A stretch of DNA of 64,000 nucleotides from Methanosarcina sp. DH2 (GTDB taxonomy: Archaea > Halobacteriota > Methanosarcinia > Methanosarcinales > Methanosarcinaceae), in NCBI RefSeq assembly GCF_020804225.1, contig NZ_WJBI01000016.1:81-64080 (forward strand), in the 5' to 3' direction. Both the position numbers and the translations under genes were made by a program. Below, piece by piece: positions 26,710 through 37,400 of the stretch (positions within the stretch are counted from its first letter, which is position 1; each line of letters starts with the position of its first letter). The notes under the pieces were generated by a model. The model was not told the origin of the DNA. It saw nothing but the letters and a program-made list of their open reading frames with translations, and searched no databases.

Positions 26710-26835
26710 CATTTGCTTAATCAGTCATTTGCTTAATCAGTCATTTGCTTAATCAGTCATTTGCTTAATCAGTCATTTGCTTAATCAGTCATTTGCTTAA
26801 TCAGTCATTTGCTCAATCAGTCATTTGCTTAATCA
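26708..26835. repeat. 16-bp minisatellite GTCATTTGCTTAATCA, 8 copies
   Basis: Eight head-to-tail units with a single T-to-C change in the seventh. It starts at the edge of the inverted-repeat element and ends about 12 bases from the ABCE1 stop. Confidence 0.95.
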
Positions 26836-26847
26836 GTCTTTTGGAAA

Positions 26848-28614
26848 TTAGTCCTTAGCAGAATAGTAATAGTTTCCGCTATCCTTCTGTTCCCTATCAA
26901 GCCTTGAGTCGAGGTTGTTTACGCGGGGACGCCTGGTCTCTTCATCCCTGCGGAAGGTGATGCCGAGATTTTTCAGGAACCTGTTCATGCCGCTTTCCAT
27001 GCTGAACGGGCCATGTGCTTCACCGTAGATTGAGGGCTTGCCTTCAAAAACCATGAGTCTCTGGCTGAGCAGATCTATCATGTAGATATCGTGGTCAACA
27101 ACCATGGCCGTTTTCTGGTTGTTTTCGGCAAAACGGTTTATGACTCTGGTGACCATGGAACGCTGCTCCACATCGAGGTGGGCACTTGGCTCGTCCAGGA
27201 TATAGAGATCTGCTTCCTGGGAAAGGCAGGCAGCAATTGCCACTCTCTGCAGTTCTCCGCCACTAAGGTCAGTGATCAGGCTGTCATAGATCTTCTCAAG
27301 CTGGAGAGGGTTTGAGATCTCAACCTCATAGTAACTGGTCCCGAACCGCTTTGTGATTCCCCTTAAAAAGTCCTGTACACTCACAGGGGTGTCTGCTTTG
27401 ATGTACTGGGGCTTATAGGAGATTTTGACCTCGATCCCAGGGTTCCCTTCGTCTGGCTTTATTTCTCCTGCCAGGACTTTTACGAAAGTCGATTTTCCTA
27501 TCCCGTTAGGACCTACTATCCCGAGCACCTCGCCTTCACGCAGGTTTCCGCCTGTTGCCTTGAGGGAGAAACCGTCCCCGAACTTCTTTGAAAAGCCATT
27601 GAAGGGAATCATGGACTTAAACTGTGTGTCCTCCTTTGGGGGATGGACTTCGAACCTGATGGCTTCAGGCCTGATCCTTATATTTTCTTCAGGGAGGTAA
27701 CCTTTCAGGTACTGGTTGATACCGACACGCACACTTTTCGGAAGAGTTACCACACCAAAACCTGCAGGTTCACCGTAGGCTATGTGAATTACATCCGTGA
27801 GCATATCAAGGACTGCCAGATCATGCTCGACCACAAGCACTGCCCTGTCTTTTGAAATTTCCTGAACAAGGCGGGCTACGTTAATCCTCTGGTAGATATC
27901 GAGGTAAGGGCTTATTTCGTCAAAGAAATAAAACTGGGCATCCCTTGCCGCACAGGCAGCAATTGCAACTCTTTGCAGTTCCCCACCACTCAATTCCGTG
28001 ATTTTCCTGTCTACCACACCTTTCAGGTCAAGGTAATCGACAAGCTCATCAAGAACTCCTCTTTCATCGGTTTTCTCAAGCAGTTCCGAGGTCTTGCCTT
28101 TGAAAGCTTTGGGGATAAGGTCAACGTACTGCGGCTTCTGGGAAACCTTTACCTTTCCGTCAATAACGGCTTTGAAATAGTCGTGAAGTGCCGTGCCTGA
28201 ATAATGTTCGAGTACCGTATCCCAGTCTCCTTTTCCCTGCCCGAAATTAGGGACAAGGGCTCCTGAAAGGATCTGGACTGAAGTACTCTTCCCTATCCCG
28301 TTCGGTCCCAGGATACCGGTTACCTTACCTGTTCTCGGCACAGGGAGCCCGAAAAGTGCAAAACCGTTTGGCCCGTACCTGTGAGTGGGTTCCTGCAGGG
28401 CTTCAGGAAGCCCTATGATCATGATAGCATCAAAAGGACACTTATTAATGCAGATCCCGCAGCCCACACAGAGTTCTTCGGAGATGACCGGCTTTCCGTC
28501 GGCCTCAAAAACAATGGTCTCGTCTCCTGTCCTGACTCTGGGACAGTATTTTTCGCACTCCTTGCTGCACCTTCTGGGCTGGCACCTATCTTTGTTAAGT
28601 ATAGCTATTCTCAT
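26848..28614 (-). CDS. ABCE1 / Rli1 ribosome-recycling ATPase
   Basis: 588 residues, normal length. The N-terminus carries two [4Fe-4S] motifs (C-Q-P-R-R-C-S-K-E-C-E-K-Y-C-P and C-V-G-C-G-I-C-I-N-K-C-P), then two ABC ATPase domains, each with Walker A G-P-N-G-I-G-K-S-T and signature L-S-G-G-E-L-Q-R. Both domains have Walker B and H-loops. ABCE1 splits archaeal ribosomes after termination together with Pelota or aRF1. The ATG at 28614 follows CGGGGACTAAT. A C-terminal extension of about 30 charged residues, ending N-Y-Y-Y-S-A-K-D, is slightly longer than usual. It is a single-gene unit. Confidence 0.97.
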   Translation of the reverse strand: MRIAILNKDRCQPRRCSKECEKYCPRVRTGDETIVFEADGKPVISEELCVGCGICINKCPFDAIMIIGLPEALQEPTHRYGPNGFALFGLPVPRTGKVTGILGPNGIGKSTSVQILSGALVPNFGQGKGDWDTVLEHYSGTALHDYFKAVIDGKVKVSQKPQYVDLIPKAFKGKTSELLEKTDERGVLDELVDYLDLKGVVDRKITELSGGELQRVAIAACAARDAQFYFFDEISPYLDIYQRINVARLVQEISKDRAVLVVEHDLAVLDMLTDVIHIAYGEPAGFGVVTLPKSVRVGINQYLKGYLPEENIRIRPEAIRFEVHPPKEDTQFKSMIPFNGFSKKFGDGFSLKATGGNLREGEVLGIVGPNGIGKSTFVKVLAGEIKPDEGNPGIEVKISYKPQYIKADTPVSVQDFLRGITKRFGTSYYEVEISNPLQLEKIYDSLITDLSGGELQRVAIAACLSQEADLYILDEPSAHLDVEQRSMVTRVINRFAENNQKTAMVVDHDIYMIDLLSQRLMVFEGKPSIYGEAHGPFSMESGMNRFLKNLGITFRRDEETRRPRVNNLDSRLDREQKDSGNYYYSAKD

Positions 28615-29190
28615 ATTAGTCCCCGAAAATTACGTTTTTTTGATTGGTTAAATTGTAAACGAATTTAGTAATATGGGCTATTCATGTAAATTCAGTTTGT
28701 GGATTTATTCATGTAAACCTGGTTGTATGAGTTCAGTAATGTGATATGGTTACCTGATTTCAGTTTTTGGAGTTATTTTGTTATTCAAGCACGATACTGA
28801 GATGCCTTCGACATTAAAGCAGACAAGCATCAAATATTCTACACTCGCTTTCGTCTAATTGTTTCAATAACTCAATAATCACACAAATCAGTAACGATAA
28901 TTATGATCGAAGTTATAATGCATATAAATTATAACGCATATAAAGCAATCAAGCACATACAGCAGTTATCGGTTATGAAATACCCGCTCTGGTATATGAA
29001 CCGTTGGAATGCCGCAGGCATGAAGGTTGTATGCGTGAAATGATATCATTGGTAAAGAGTATAATTGAAATGAAGATAAACTGAAATGAAGATAAACTAA
29101 AACGAAGATAAAAAACGATAGCAAAAGAGCCCGGGTAAAAGGCCTTCTTTTTTGGGAAAAGCCTTTTTTGAAGCCCAGGAAAAGAACTTT
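28615..29190. other. Intergenic region with possible small gene
   Basis: About 575 AT-rich bases. Short repeats of GAAATGAAGATAAACT lie near 29070-29110. A TATA box at 28936-28945 precedes a possible 22-codon ORF (28975-29043). Otherwise nothing recognised. Confidence 0.5.
28975..29043 (+). CDS. Candidate 22-residue small ORF
   Basis: ATG at 28975 encodes M-K-Y-P-L-W-Y-M-N-R-W-N-A-A-G-M-K-V-V-C-V-K. CATATAAAG at 28936-28945 sits about 35 bases upstream, as expected for a nearly leaderless transcript. The GC content rises above the surrounding AT-rich DNA. ATACC/GGTAT and GCAT/ATGC pairings inside it mean it could instead be a small RNA. Confidence 0.3.
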   Translation: MKYPLWYMNRWNAAGMKVVCVK

Positions 29191-29604
29191 TTAATTCAAG
29201 AGCAGTGTCCAGGTCACAAGGAAAAAGTCCACAATTATGAACTCGACAAAAAGCCAGTCTTTGGCTTTGAATTCCTTGGTACTTATCTTAAGCGCGGGAT
29301 AAATAAGCTTCTGGAGATAATATGTGATTCCAATAACGATCATTAGTATGACGTACCAGATCCTGTCTTCGCCTGCCCCATACTGGCTGAACATTACAAC
29401 TCCGGCGATTATCCCAAGTATTGAAGCAACAATTGTTTTTATAATGCCTTCTCTGTGAGCTTTCTGCTTTTCTTCAGGGGTCTTTTGCTTGATAAAGCTC
29501 TTTTTTTCGGGAGCCTCAACATTTGCTGCAGCACTTTCTACAGAAGCCTCTGTAACTTTTGCGGGTTCCTTTCTGGATTTTGACTTAGGGGTTTGTTTAC
29601 TCAA
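29191..29604 (-). CDS. EMC6-like small membrane protein
   Basis: 137 residues. A charged, low-complexity N-terminus of about 50 residues (many K, S, E, A) is followed by three membrane helices at about residues 54-76, 82-104 and 115-136. The layout and the K-A-H-R-E-G-I-I-K-T segment resemble the archaeal EMC6-like family, relatives of the eukaryotic ER membrane protein complex subunit, which may help insert membrane proteins. The start is a TTG at 29604, since the upstream ATG is out of frame; AGGAGAG lies about 15 bases upstream. Assignment rests on pattern memory, so treat it as probable. Confidence 0.6.
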   Translation of the reverse strand: MSKQTPKSKSRKEPAKVTEASVESAAANVEAPEKKSFIKQKTPEEKQKAHREGIIKTIVASILGIIAGVVMFSQYGAGEDRIWYVILMIVIGITYYLQKLIYPALKISTKEFKAKDWLFVEFIIVDFFLVTWTLLLN

Positions 29605-29958
29605 CCTGCATTCTCTCCTGAACGATGATTATCTTTCCTGGGGAATATATAATTAAAAGCTTAAGATGATTAAAAATGGGATTATAGATTTCAATGATCA
29701 TATTTGATTTGGTAATACTGGTTAAATTAGAATTTAGTTAAATTAGAGTTAAATTTGACCTTGTATATTTAAAATATAAGGCTGGAACTTAACTTATTAG
29801 ACAAGATTATTAGACAAGATTATTAGACAAGATTATCAAACTGGAATCTGAAGTTTGAATTGAAACATATCAGACCGGAGTTATTAAATTAAAGTACCAG
29901 ATTTAAATCATCATATTTAAATTTTTAGAATTAAATTATTAGGACTGATTTAAAGGGT
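29605..29958. other. AT-rich spacer with a short tandem repeat
   Basis: No gene seen. TATTAGACAAGAT is repeated three times at 29795-29833. Confidence 0.6.
29795..29833. repeat. 13-bp tandem repeat TATTAGACAAGAT, 3 perfect copies
   Basis: Three identical head-to-tail units, followed by a partial unit. Confidence 0.85.
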
Positions 29959-30978
29959 TTAAATAAATTCATTGCTTAAAACATTGCCTATCTGATCTAT
30001 AGATATCGAATCGATTCCTATTGAATTTAAATGTTTTGAAAATTTTGAGGGTCTGTGCCCTCCAGGGTGGTAGACAAGAGTGACTTCAGGGTTGAGTTTT
30101 CGGACCATATCCTCGAGCCCGCACGCATCAAGGTGGTCACTTATCTTAATAATTGGATAGGGATAATCTGCACGGCAGCTCAGAACGTACTTTTTCACAT
30201 TCCACGGAAGCTTGTTAAGGTCCCAGGGAGCCACCACAAAAACATCATCCTCATTCCCGGAATCAAGCCCTGCAAGTTCTCCTGCATCTTCAAGCATGCT
30301 CCGCGTAAGTGCCCTTGTCCGTGCCTCCATACGGATTGCGCCGTCGTACCCGAAGCCTCTCATTAATTCAACCGCACGCTGGGCTTTTCCGAACTCATAT
30401 GCCCCGAATGCAACAGGACCGCTCTCAAAAAGGGCGCATTTCATGCTTTCAAGATCATCCGCAAAATGACAGGAGGGGTCTTCAGGGTCCCCGTAATTAG
30501 CTTCAGTAATAAGAACATCGCAGGGAGGAAGCTTGCTTGCATCCTTGACATCCCCTGTGACCAGGATTCTTGTCCCGACATCATTTTCCCAGTAAAAAGA
30601 AGCCGCTCCGACAGTGTGCTCAGTAGGATAGGTCTTTACCGTGACTCCCTCAATGTCAATTTCATCTCCGAGCCTGCACATGTTTCCCACATATTTTTTA
30701 TCATGCCTGATTTCAAGAGCAGTTGCAGTTTTTTCCGTACAAACTGCCCTGGGGGAGAGCATAGCCGATTTTCCGTGATGGTCGGAATGAGCATGAGTAA
30801 TAAGATAGGCATCAGGTTGGGGCTGTTTTCCCGGAGTCCGGGTAGTATCAATGGAAAAGGTACGTAAATCTCCCTCATTGCCTCTGAAACGGAGTGAGAC
30901 ATGGGGTTTAAAGGTTCCTCGGGAGTTACGCTGCCTGAGCGCCAGCACACCAAGGTCAATTAGTTTTTTAGAAATCAC
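29959..30978 (-). CDS. Metallo-beta-lactamase-fold protein, predicted nuclease-like
   Basis: 339 residues. The metal-binding signature is T-H-A-H-S-D-H-H (about residues 61-68), followed by T-E-H-T, T-G-D-V, S-D-H-L-D and a late Y-H-P-G-G-H. This arrangement resembles beta-CASP-related RNA/DNA exonuclease-like proteins rather than lactonases. The substrate is unknown; RNA 3' processing or DNA repair are the usual suggestions. The GTG at 30978 has AAGGA five bases upstream. A TATA-like AACTTAAATACC lies near 31003-31014. The gene is alone on its strand and divergent from the type I restriction operon. Confidence 0.85.
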   Translation of the reverse strand: MISKKLIDLGVLALRQRNSRGTFKPHVSLRFRGNEGDLRTFSIDTTRTPGKQPQPDAYLITHAHSDHHGKSAMLSPRAVCTEKTATALEIRHDKKYVGNMCRLGDEIDIEGVTVKTYPTEHTVGAASFYWENDVGTRILVTGDVKDASKLPPCDVLITEANYGDPEDPSCHFADDLESMKCALFESGPVAFGAYEFGKAQRAVELMRGFGYDGAIRMEARTRALTRSMLEDAGELAGLDSGNEDDVFVVAPWDLNKLPWNVKKYVLSCRADYPYPIIKISDHLDACGLEDMVRKLNPEVTLVYHPGGHRPSKFSKHLNSIGIDSISIDQIGNVLSNEFI

Positions 30979-31376
30979 GCCAATCCTTGAGGAGATTACA
31001 CTTAAGGTATTTAAGTTTAGGTAAAACGAATAAACTTGTAATTACACTACTTTCTATAAAAAATAAAAGATAGTATATAAAATTTGGACGCTGCTGATTG
31101 AGCAGAGTTAGATAAATTTTAGCAAATGTTTTATATCAAAATCCATATTTTGAATTGCAAGGTTTATTAAATTATACGATTTTTAAGTCAGGTCATACAA
31201 CGGTCAAGATACAAAATTTGGAGTGGAATTCAGCAAGTTTAAAGCGCTGAAAAACACGAACTTTAAGGGCCGAAGTGCCATTTATGGCTAATATCTCTAC
31301 TTATAAATGTTGATAAACTAATTACTGCACTGTTTACTCAAATTGATTCACAATTCAATAACGGAAGGCATTAATA
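30979..31376. other. Spacer upstream of the type I RM operon
   Basis: The left half is AT-rich and contains the MBL-gene promoter. The right half (about 31230-31376) has mixed composition and probably contains the hsdM promoter and the left edge of the acquired block. GGAAGG eight bases before the hsdM ATG is the likely ribosome site. No inverted repeat or tRNA marks the border. Confidence 0.5.
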
Positions 31377-33107
31377 ATGACTGATATTGAACAGGAATTT
31401 TTAAATGATCTAGATCACCAGCTCTGGAGGGCCGCCGATAAACTGCGCTCTAACCTGGATGCCGCCAATTACAAACATGTGGTGTTAGGGCTTATTTTCC
31501 TTAAATACGTGTCCGATGCCTTCGAAGAGCGTCAGCAAGAACTTACTGAGCTATTTCAAAAGGACGATGACGACAATATCTATTATCTACCCCGCGAAGA
31601 TTATGACAGCGATGAAGCTTACCAGCAAGCCATAGCAGACGAGCTGGAAATTGGTGACTACTACACCGAAAAAAATGTCTTCTGGGTACCCAAAACTGCC
31701 CGCTGGAACAATTTGCGAGATGTAATAACTCTCCCTACTGGCAGCGTTGTCTGGCAAGATGAACAGGATGAAGGCGTTAAACTGAGATCCGTGTCATGGC
31801 TTATTGATAATGCATTCGACGATATCGAAAAAGCCAACCCAAAACTCAAAGGCATTCTCAACCGCATCAGCCAATACCAGCTGGATGCGGACAAGCTTAT
31901 TGGCCTGATCAATGAATTTAGCCTTACCAGTTTTAATAACCCCGAGTATAACGGCGAAAAGCTTAACCTTAAGTCCAAAGATATTCTCGGCCATGTTTAC
32001 GAATACTTTTTGGGTCAATTTGCTCTTGCAGAAGGTAAACAGGGAGGCCAGTATTACACACCTAAATCCATCGTTACCCTGATCGTGGAAATGCTGGAAC
32101 CCTATAAAGGCCGTGTGTACGACCCAGCCATGGGCAGCGGTGGTTTTTTTGTTTCCAGTGACAAATTCATTGAAAACCATGCCAATGTAAAACATTACAA
32201 TGCTTCCGAACAGAAAAAACAAATCTCGGTGTATGGGCAGGAATCAAACCCCACCACCTGGAAGCTCGCTGCCATGAACATGGTCATCCGTGGCATTGAT
32301 TTTAATTTCGGCAAAAAGAACGCTGACTCCTTTTTAGACGATCAACATCCCGACTTGCGTGCCGACTTTGTAATGACCAACCCGCCCTTTAATATGAAGG
32401 ATTGGTGGCATGAAAAGCTGGCCGACGATGCACGCTGGACCATTAATACAAACGGCCAAAAACACATTCTTACCCCGCCTACAGGTAACGCCAACTTTGC
32501 ATGGATGTTGCATATGCTGTACCACCTGGCTCCCACAGGCAGCATGGCGCTTTTATTGGCCAACGGTTCCATGAGCAGTAACACCAACAATGAAGGGGAG
32601 ATTCGCAAGACTCTCGTTGAGCAAGACCTGGTGGAATGTATGGTGGCGCTACCGGGACAACTATTTACCAACACCCAAATTCCCGCATGTATATGGTTTT
32701 TAACCAAGGATAAAAGTGCTAAGAACGGCAAGCGTGACCGCCACGGCCAGGTGCTGTTTATCGATGCCCGTAACCTGGGTTATATGAAAGACCGTGTAAT
32801 GCGAGATTTTAAAGATGAAGATATTCAGCAAATCGCAAACACATTCCATAATTGGCAAAAAGAATGGTCAGAAGAAAATAACCAAGCTGGCTTTAGTTTT
32901 TCGGCAGATTTAGCGGCTATTAAAAAGCACGATTTTGTACTAACTCCTGGACGCTATGTGGGCGCAAAATCTGAGGAAGACGATGGAACCTCATTTGCTG
33001 ACAAGGTAGTCATGCTCACCAGCCAATTGAAAGCACAGTTTGAAGAGAGTGACAAGTTGCAAGATCAGATTAAACAGAGCATGGCAGGGTTGGGTTTCAA
33101 TGTCTGA
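31377..33107 (+). CDS. hsdM: Type I restriction-modification methyltransferase HsdM
   Basis: 576 residues. The N-terminal helical HsdM domain (L-W-R-A-A-D-K-L-R-S-N-L-D) is followed by an N6-adenine methyltransferase: motif I D-P-A-M-G-S-G-G-F-F-V (about residues 250-260) and motif IV N-P-P-F-N-M. It methylates adenine in the two half-sites recognised by HsdS. The frame overlaps hsdS by eight bases. Codon choice (CGC, CTG, GCC, GGC rich) differs from the AGA/AGG-rich neighbours and resembles a proteobacterial gene, suggesting horizontal transfer. Confidence 0.97.
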   Translation: MTDIEQEFLNDLDHQLWRAADKLRSNLDAANYKHVVLGLIFLKYVSDAFEERQQELTELFQKDDDDNIYYLPREDYDSDEAYQQAIADELEIGDYYTEKNVFWVPKTARWNNLRDVITLPTGSVVWQDEQDEGVKLRSVSWLIDNAFDDIEKANPKLKGILNRISQYQLDADKLIGLINEFSLTSFNNPEYNGEKLNLKSKDILGHVYEYFLGQFALAEGKQGGQYYTPKSIVTLIVEMLEPYKGRVYDPAMGSGGFFVSSDKFIENHANVKHYNASEQKKQISVYGQESNPTTWKLAAMNMVIRGIDFNFGKKNADSFLDDQHPDLRADFVMTNPPFNMKDWWHEKLADDARWTINTNGQKHILTPPTGNANFAWMLHMLYHLAPTGSMALLLANGSMSSNTNNEGEIRKTLVEQDLVECMVALPGQLFTNTQIPACIWFLTKDKSAKNGKRDRHGQVLFIDARNLGYMKDRVMRDFKDEDIQQIANTFHNWQKEWSEENNQAGFSFSADLAAIKKHDFVLTPGRYVGAKSEEDDGTSFADKVVMLTSQLKAQFEESDKLQDQIKQSMAGLGFNV

Positions 33108-34467
33108 TTCTATTTATGAAGCTTGTTTAGCAGATGTTGTTGAATTTATTGTCGATAATAGGGGGCGCACTGCACCGACAGAAGAACATGGTATACCGTT
33201 AATAGCAACCAACTGTGTCAGTAACGAACACCTATATCCCTTAAAAGAGAGATTAAGGTACGTTTCTCAGGAAACATATGAGAGTTGGTTTAGGTCACAC
33301 CCAATCCCTGGCGATATTTTACTAACGAATAAAGGTAGCCAAAATGGTGCCATATGCCTTGTTCCAGATCCAGTCGATTTTTGTATAGCTCAAGACATGG
33401 TGGCTTTAAGAGCTGATCATAATAAAATATATCCTTTATATTTGTTTGCTGTATTGCGTTCAAAGCTTGTTCAAAATAGAATTAAAGAACTGAATGTTGA
33501 CGCTGTTATACCGCACTTTAAGAAAACGGATTTTAACAAGCTCTATTTTCCTTTACTGGGAGAGAAAGAACAAAAGTTCATCGGTGATTTGTATTTTAAA
33601 CTATCACACAAAATAGAACTCAACCATCAAATAAATCAAACACTCGAAGAAATAGCTCAAACCATTTTTAAGAGTTGGTTTGTAAATTTCGACCCTGTCA
33701 AAGCCAAAATATCTGCCATTGAAGCAGGTGAAGATGCCGAGGGTGTAATTCGCGCCGCCATGAGTACCATCTCTGGCAAGACCAATGAAGAGTTAGACCA
33801 ATTACAGGCCGAGCAGCCAGAACACTACACACAACTCAAAACCACCGCCGAACTCTTTCCCGCCGCCATGCAGGATTCGGAATTGGGGGAGATTCCAGAG
33901 GGGTGGGTTGTTTCAAATTTTGGAGAAGTGTCTGCATGCTTTGACAAAAATCGGATACCACTTTCGAAAAGACAGAGAGAGCAAAAAAAAGGCTCGATTC
34001 CATATTATGGTGCTACGTCCATAATGGATCATGTAGATAAACATATATTTGACGGTATTTACCTTTTGCTTGGTGAAGATGGTTCAGTTCTGAAAGATGA
34101 CGGTTCACCATTTATTCAATATATTTGGGGAAAATCCTGGGTAAATAACCATGCTCATGTGTTGCAAGGGACAAATGGTGTATCTACTGAGCATCTGATG
34201 CTGTTTATGCAAGATCAGAATATAACTGCTTATGTAACAGGTGCAGTTCAGTTGAAGTTGAACCAAAAGAATATGAATAGCATTCCGTTTATTAATGCTG
34301 GCAAATCTATTAATGACGCCTTTTATGCCTCGATAGCTCCATTGTATGCTTATAAGAGAAATGCTGAGGAAGAGATTAAAAGTTTAAGTAATACTCGTGA
34401 CACTTTGCTCCCCAAACTCCTCTCCGGTGAAATATCTGTTGAAGCCGCCGAGTTCGCGGAGGAATAG
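33100..34467 (+). CDS. hsdS: Type I restriction-modification specificity subunit HsdS
   Basis: 455 residues from the ATG at 33100, which overlaps the hsdM stop by eight bases. Two target-recognition domains are visible: the first up to about residue 160, the second from G-E-I-P-E-G-W (about residue 265) onward. They are separated by conserved helical spacers (L-E-E-I-A-Q-T-I-F-K-S-W-F-V-N-F-D-P-V; the C-terminal repeat is near N-T-R-D-T-L-L-P-K-L-L-S-G-E). The recognised DNA sequence cannot be predicted by eye. The target domains are more AT-rich than the spacers, a usual sign of domain swapping. The frame is intact. Confidence 0.95.
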   Translation: MSDSIYEACLADVVEFIVDNRGRTAPTEEHGIPLIATNCVSNEHLYPLKERLRYVSQETYESWFRSHPIPGDILLTNKGSQNGAICLVPDPVDFCIAQDMVALRADHNKIYPLYLFAVLRSKLVQNRIKELNVDAVIPHFKKTDFNKLYFPLLGEKEQKFIGDLYFKLSHKIELNHQINQTLEEIAQTIFKSWFVNFDPVKAKISAIEAGEDAEGVIRAAMSTISGKTNEELDQLQAEQPEHYTQLKTTAELFPAAMQDSELGEIPEGWVVSNFGEVSACFDKNRIPLSKRQREQKKGSIPYYGATSIMDHVDKHIFDGIYLLLGEDGSVLKDDGSPFIQYIWGKSWVNNHAHVLQGTNGVSTEHLMLFMQDQNITAYVTGAVQLKLNQKNMNSIPFINAGKSINDAFYASIAPLYAYKRNAEEEIKSLSNTRDTLLPKLLSGEISVEAAEFAEE

Positions 34468-34477
34468 GGGTTAAACT

Positions 34478-37400
34478 ATGAATGAAGACCAACTAGAACA
34501 ACTCTGTCTCGAATGGTTCCGAGATAACAAATGGGAAGTGGAGTATGGTCCTGACATTGCCCCTGATTCAAACAGACCCGAACGCAGAGATTACCGCGAG
34601 GTAATTTTAAAGCGTTATCTACAAGAATCGCTGGAGGAAATTAATCCCCATCTCCCCTTTAATGCCATTGAGCAAGCCATATCCCTTGTTTTAAAATCTG
34701 AAAGTTTGGATTTGATAACCAATAATCGCGCCTTTCACCGCTTGTTATTGGAAGGTGTACCGGTTGAATATCGTAAAGATGACAAGACGATTCACGACCG
34801 CGCTTTTTTAATCGACTTTGAAAACATTGCTAATAACACTTTTTTGGCAGTAAATCAGTTCACAATTAAGGGAATAAAACGACCGCGCCGCCTTGATGTT
34901 GTCTGTTTTATTAATGGCTTGCCCATTGCAGTTTTAGAGCTTAAAAGTCCTGACGATGAGAACGTTGATATCTGGGATGCCTTTAATCAGCTGCAAACCT
35001 ACAAAGATGAGATCAGCGACCTTTTTGTGTTTAATGAAGCATTGATTGTGAGTGATGGTTATAACGCCCGTATTGGTGCGCTAACGGCGAACCAGGAACG
35101 CTTTTCACCCTGGCGTGCTGTCAAGAATGAAGATGATAAGCCACTGCTGGAATGGCAGCTGGAAACCCTGGTGCGGGGTTTTTTCGACCGCGAGATGTTG
35201 CTTGATTACATCCGCTTTTTTGTGCTTTTTGAAAACGACGGTGGAGCAATCATTAAAAAAATTGCCGGTTATCACCAGTTCCATGCAGTCCGAGAAGCGG
35301 TAAAAGCCACAATCATTGCTGCACAGGAGCCGAAAGGTGTGGCAGAAAAGCGCGCAAAATATGGGGATGAGGTGGTGCCCGGCAGCAAAAAGGCTGGTGT
35401 GGTGTGGCATACCCAGGGTTCGGGCAAGAGTATTTCTATGTGTTGTTATGCCGGGAAGTTGTTGCAGCAACCAGAGATGAATAACCCGACCCTGTTAGTG
35501 GTAACGGATCGCAACGACCTGGACGGCCAGCTGTTCCAAACATTCTCCAACGCCCAGGAGCTGTTTAAGCAAACACCGGTGCAAGCCAATGATCGAGATG
35601 AACTGCGCCAGTTGCTCTCTGAGCGAGAATCGGGCGGCATTATTTTTACCACAGTACAAAAGTTCTCACCTTTAGATGGCGAAGATGTCCACCCAATCTT
35701 AAACGGCCGCCATAATATTGTGGTTATTTCCGATGAGGCACACCGCAGCCAGTATGGCCATAAAGGCCGCTTTGTAAAAGTGAAAGATAAAGACGGCAAT
35801 GTTACAGGTAACAGGCTGGTATTCGGCTTTTCCCAATACATGCGTGATGCCTTGCCCAATGCTTCTTTCATTGGTTTTACAGGTACACCGATTGCCCTTG
35901 AAGACAAAGACACACGCTCGGTATTTGGGGATTATGTTTCTATTTACGATATTCAAGATGCTGTCGATGATGGTGCAACCGTACCTATATATTACGAGTC
36001 TCGCCTGGCCAAGCTCGATTTAAATCATGCCGAAATCGAAGCTTTGTCTGCTCAAGTTGAAGACATCGTGGAAGACGAAGAAGACGCATCTAACCGCGAG
36101 AAAACTAAAGGGGAATGGAGCCGCTTAGAAAAACTGGTCGGGGCTGAACCGCGCATTCGGCAAGTAGCTGCCGATCTGGTGGAACATTTTGAAGCACGCA
36201 CGGAGTCGATAGACGGCAAAGCCATGATTGTGGCCATGAGCCGTGAGATTTGCGTGCATTTATATGACGCCATTGTAGAATTGCGCCCTGATTGGCATGA
36301 TAATGACCCCAACAAAGGCGCGATTAAAATTGTGATGACCGGCTCGGCATCCGATCGTGAGTTGTTACAGCCACATATCTACAACAAGCAGACCAAAAAA
36401 AGATTGGAAAAGCGTTTTAAAGATAATAACGATCCTCTCAAGCTGGTGATCGTGCGGGATATGTGGCTCACAGGTTTTGATGTGCCCTGCTGTCATACCA
36501 TGTATATCGACAAACCGATGAAAGGCCACAACCTGATGCAGGCCATTGCACGCGTAAACCGGGTATTTAAAAACAAACCAGGTGGCCTGGTAGTGGATTA
36601 CATCGGCATTGCAAATGAATTAAAGCAAGCACTGAAAACCTATACCGATGCCAAAGGGAGAGGCGAGCCCACTCTACGCGCCGAAGAAGCGTTTTCGGTC
36701 TTGCTGGAAAAAATGGATGTCGTACACGGGCTTTTCCATGGTTTTGATTACAGTGACTTTGCAGACCAATCTTACAAACTGCTGGTGCCAGCATCGAACC
36801 ATATATTGGGGCTTGATGACGGTAAAAAACGCTTTTTAGATGCAGTGCTGGCGATTAACAAAGCATATTCATTGTGCGGCACCCTGGATGAAGCAAAAGA
36901 ACTACGTGCCGAAATCGCTTTTTTTTCGGCCATTAAAGCCGCCATCAGTAAATTCACATACGTCGATAAAAAGCGCACTCAGGAAGAGATAAACTCAGCT
37001 CTCAAGCAGATTCTGGATAATGCCGTGATTGCCGAAGGTGTTGTCGATGTGTTCAAGCTGGCCGGGTTAGAGAAGCCTAATATTGGCCTGCTGTCTGATG
37101 AGTTTTTGGAAGACGTTCGGCAGATGCCCTACCGTAATCTGGCAGTGGAGCTGCTGGAAAAATTGCTGAAAGACAACATAAAATCGAAAACCAGTAATAA
37201 CGTAGTGCAGGAGAAGAAGTACAGCGATCGTTTGGAGGAAACCCTGCGTAAGTACAACAACCGTGCCATTGAAACCGCCCAGGTGATTGAAGAACTGATT
37301 CAAATGGCTAAAGAGTTTCAAGAAGCACTCAAACGCAATGATGAACTTGGCCTCCAACCGGATGAAGTGGCTTTTTATGACGCCTTAGCGAATAACGAAA

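Noticed and set aside
26708-26835. Possible CRISPR array
   Set aside because: The units are directly adjacent with no spacers and are 16 bp long, so it is a minisatellite. The same holds for the tandem repeats at 1787, 20747 and 42986.
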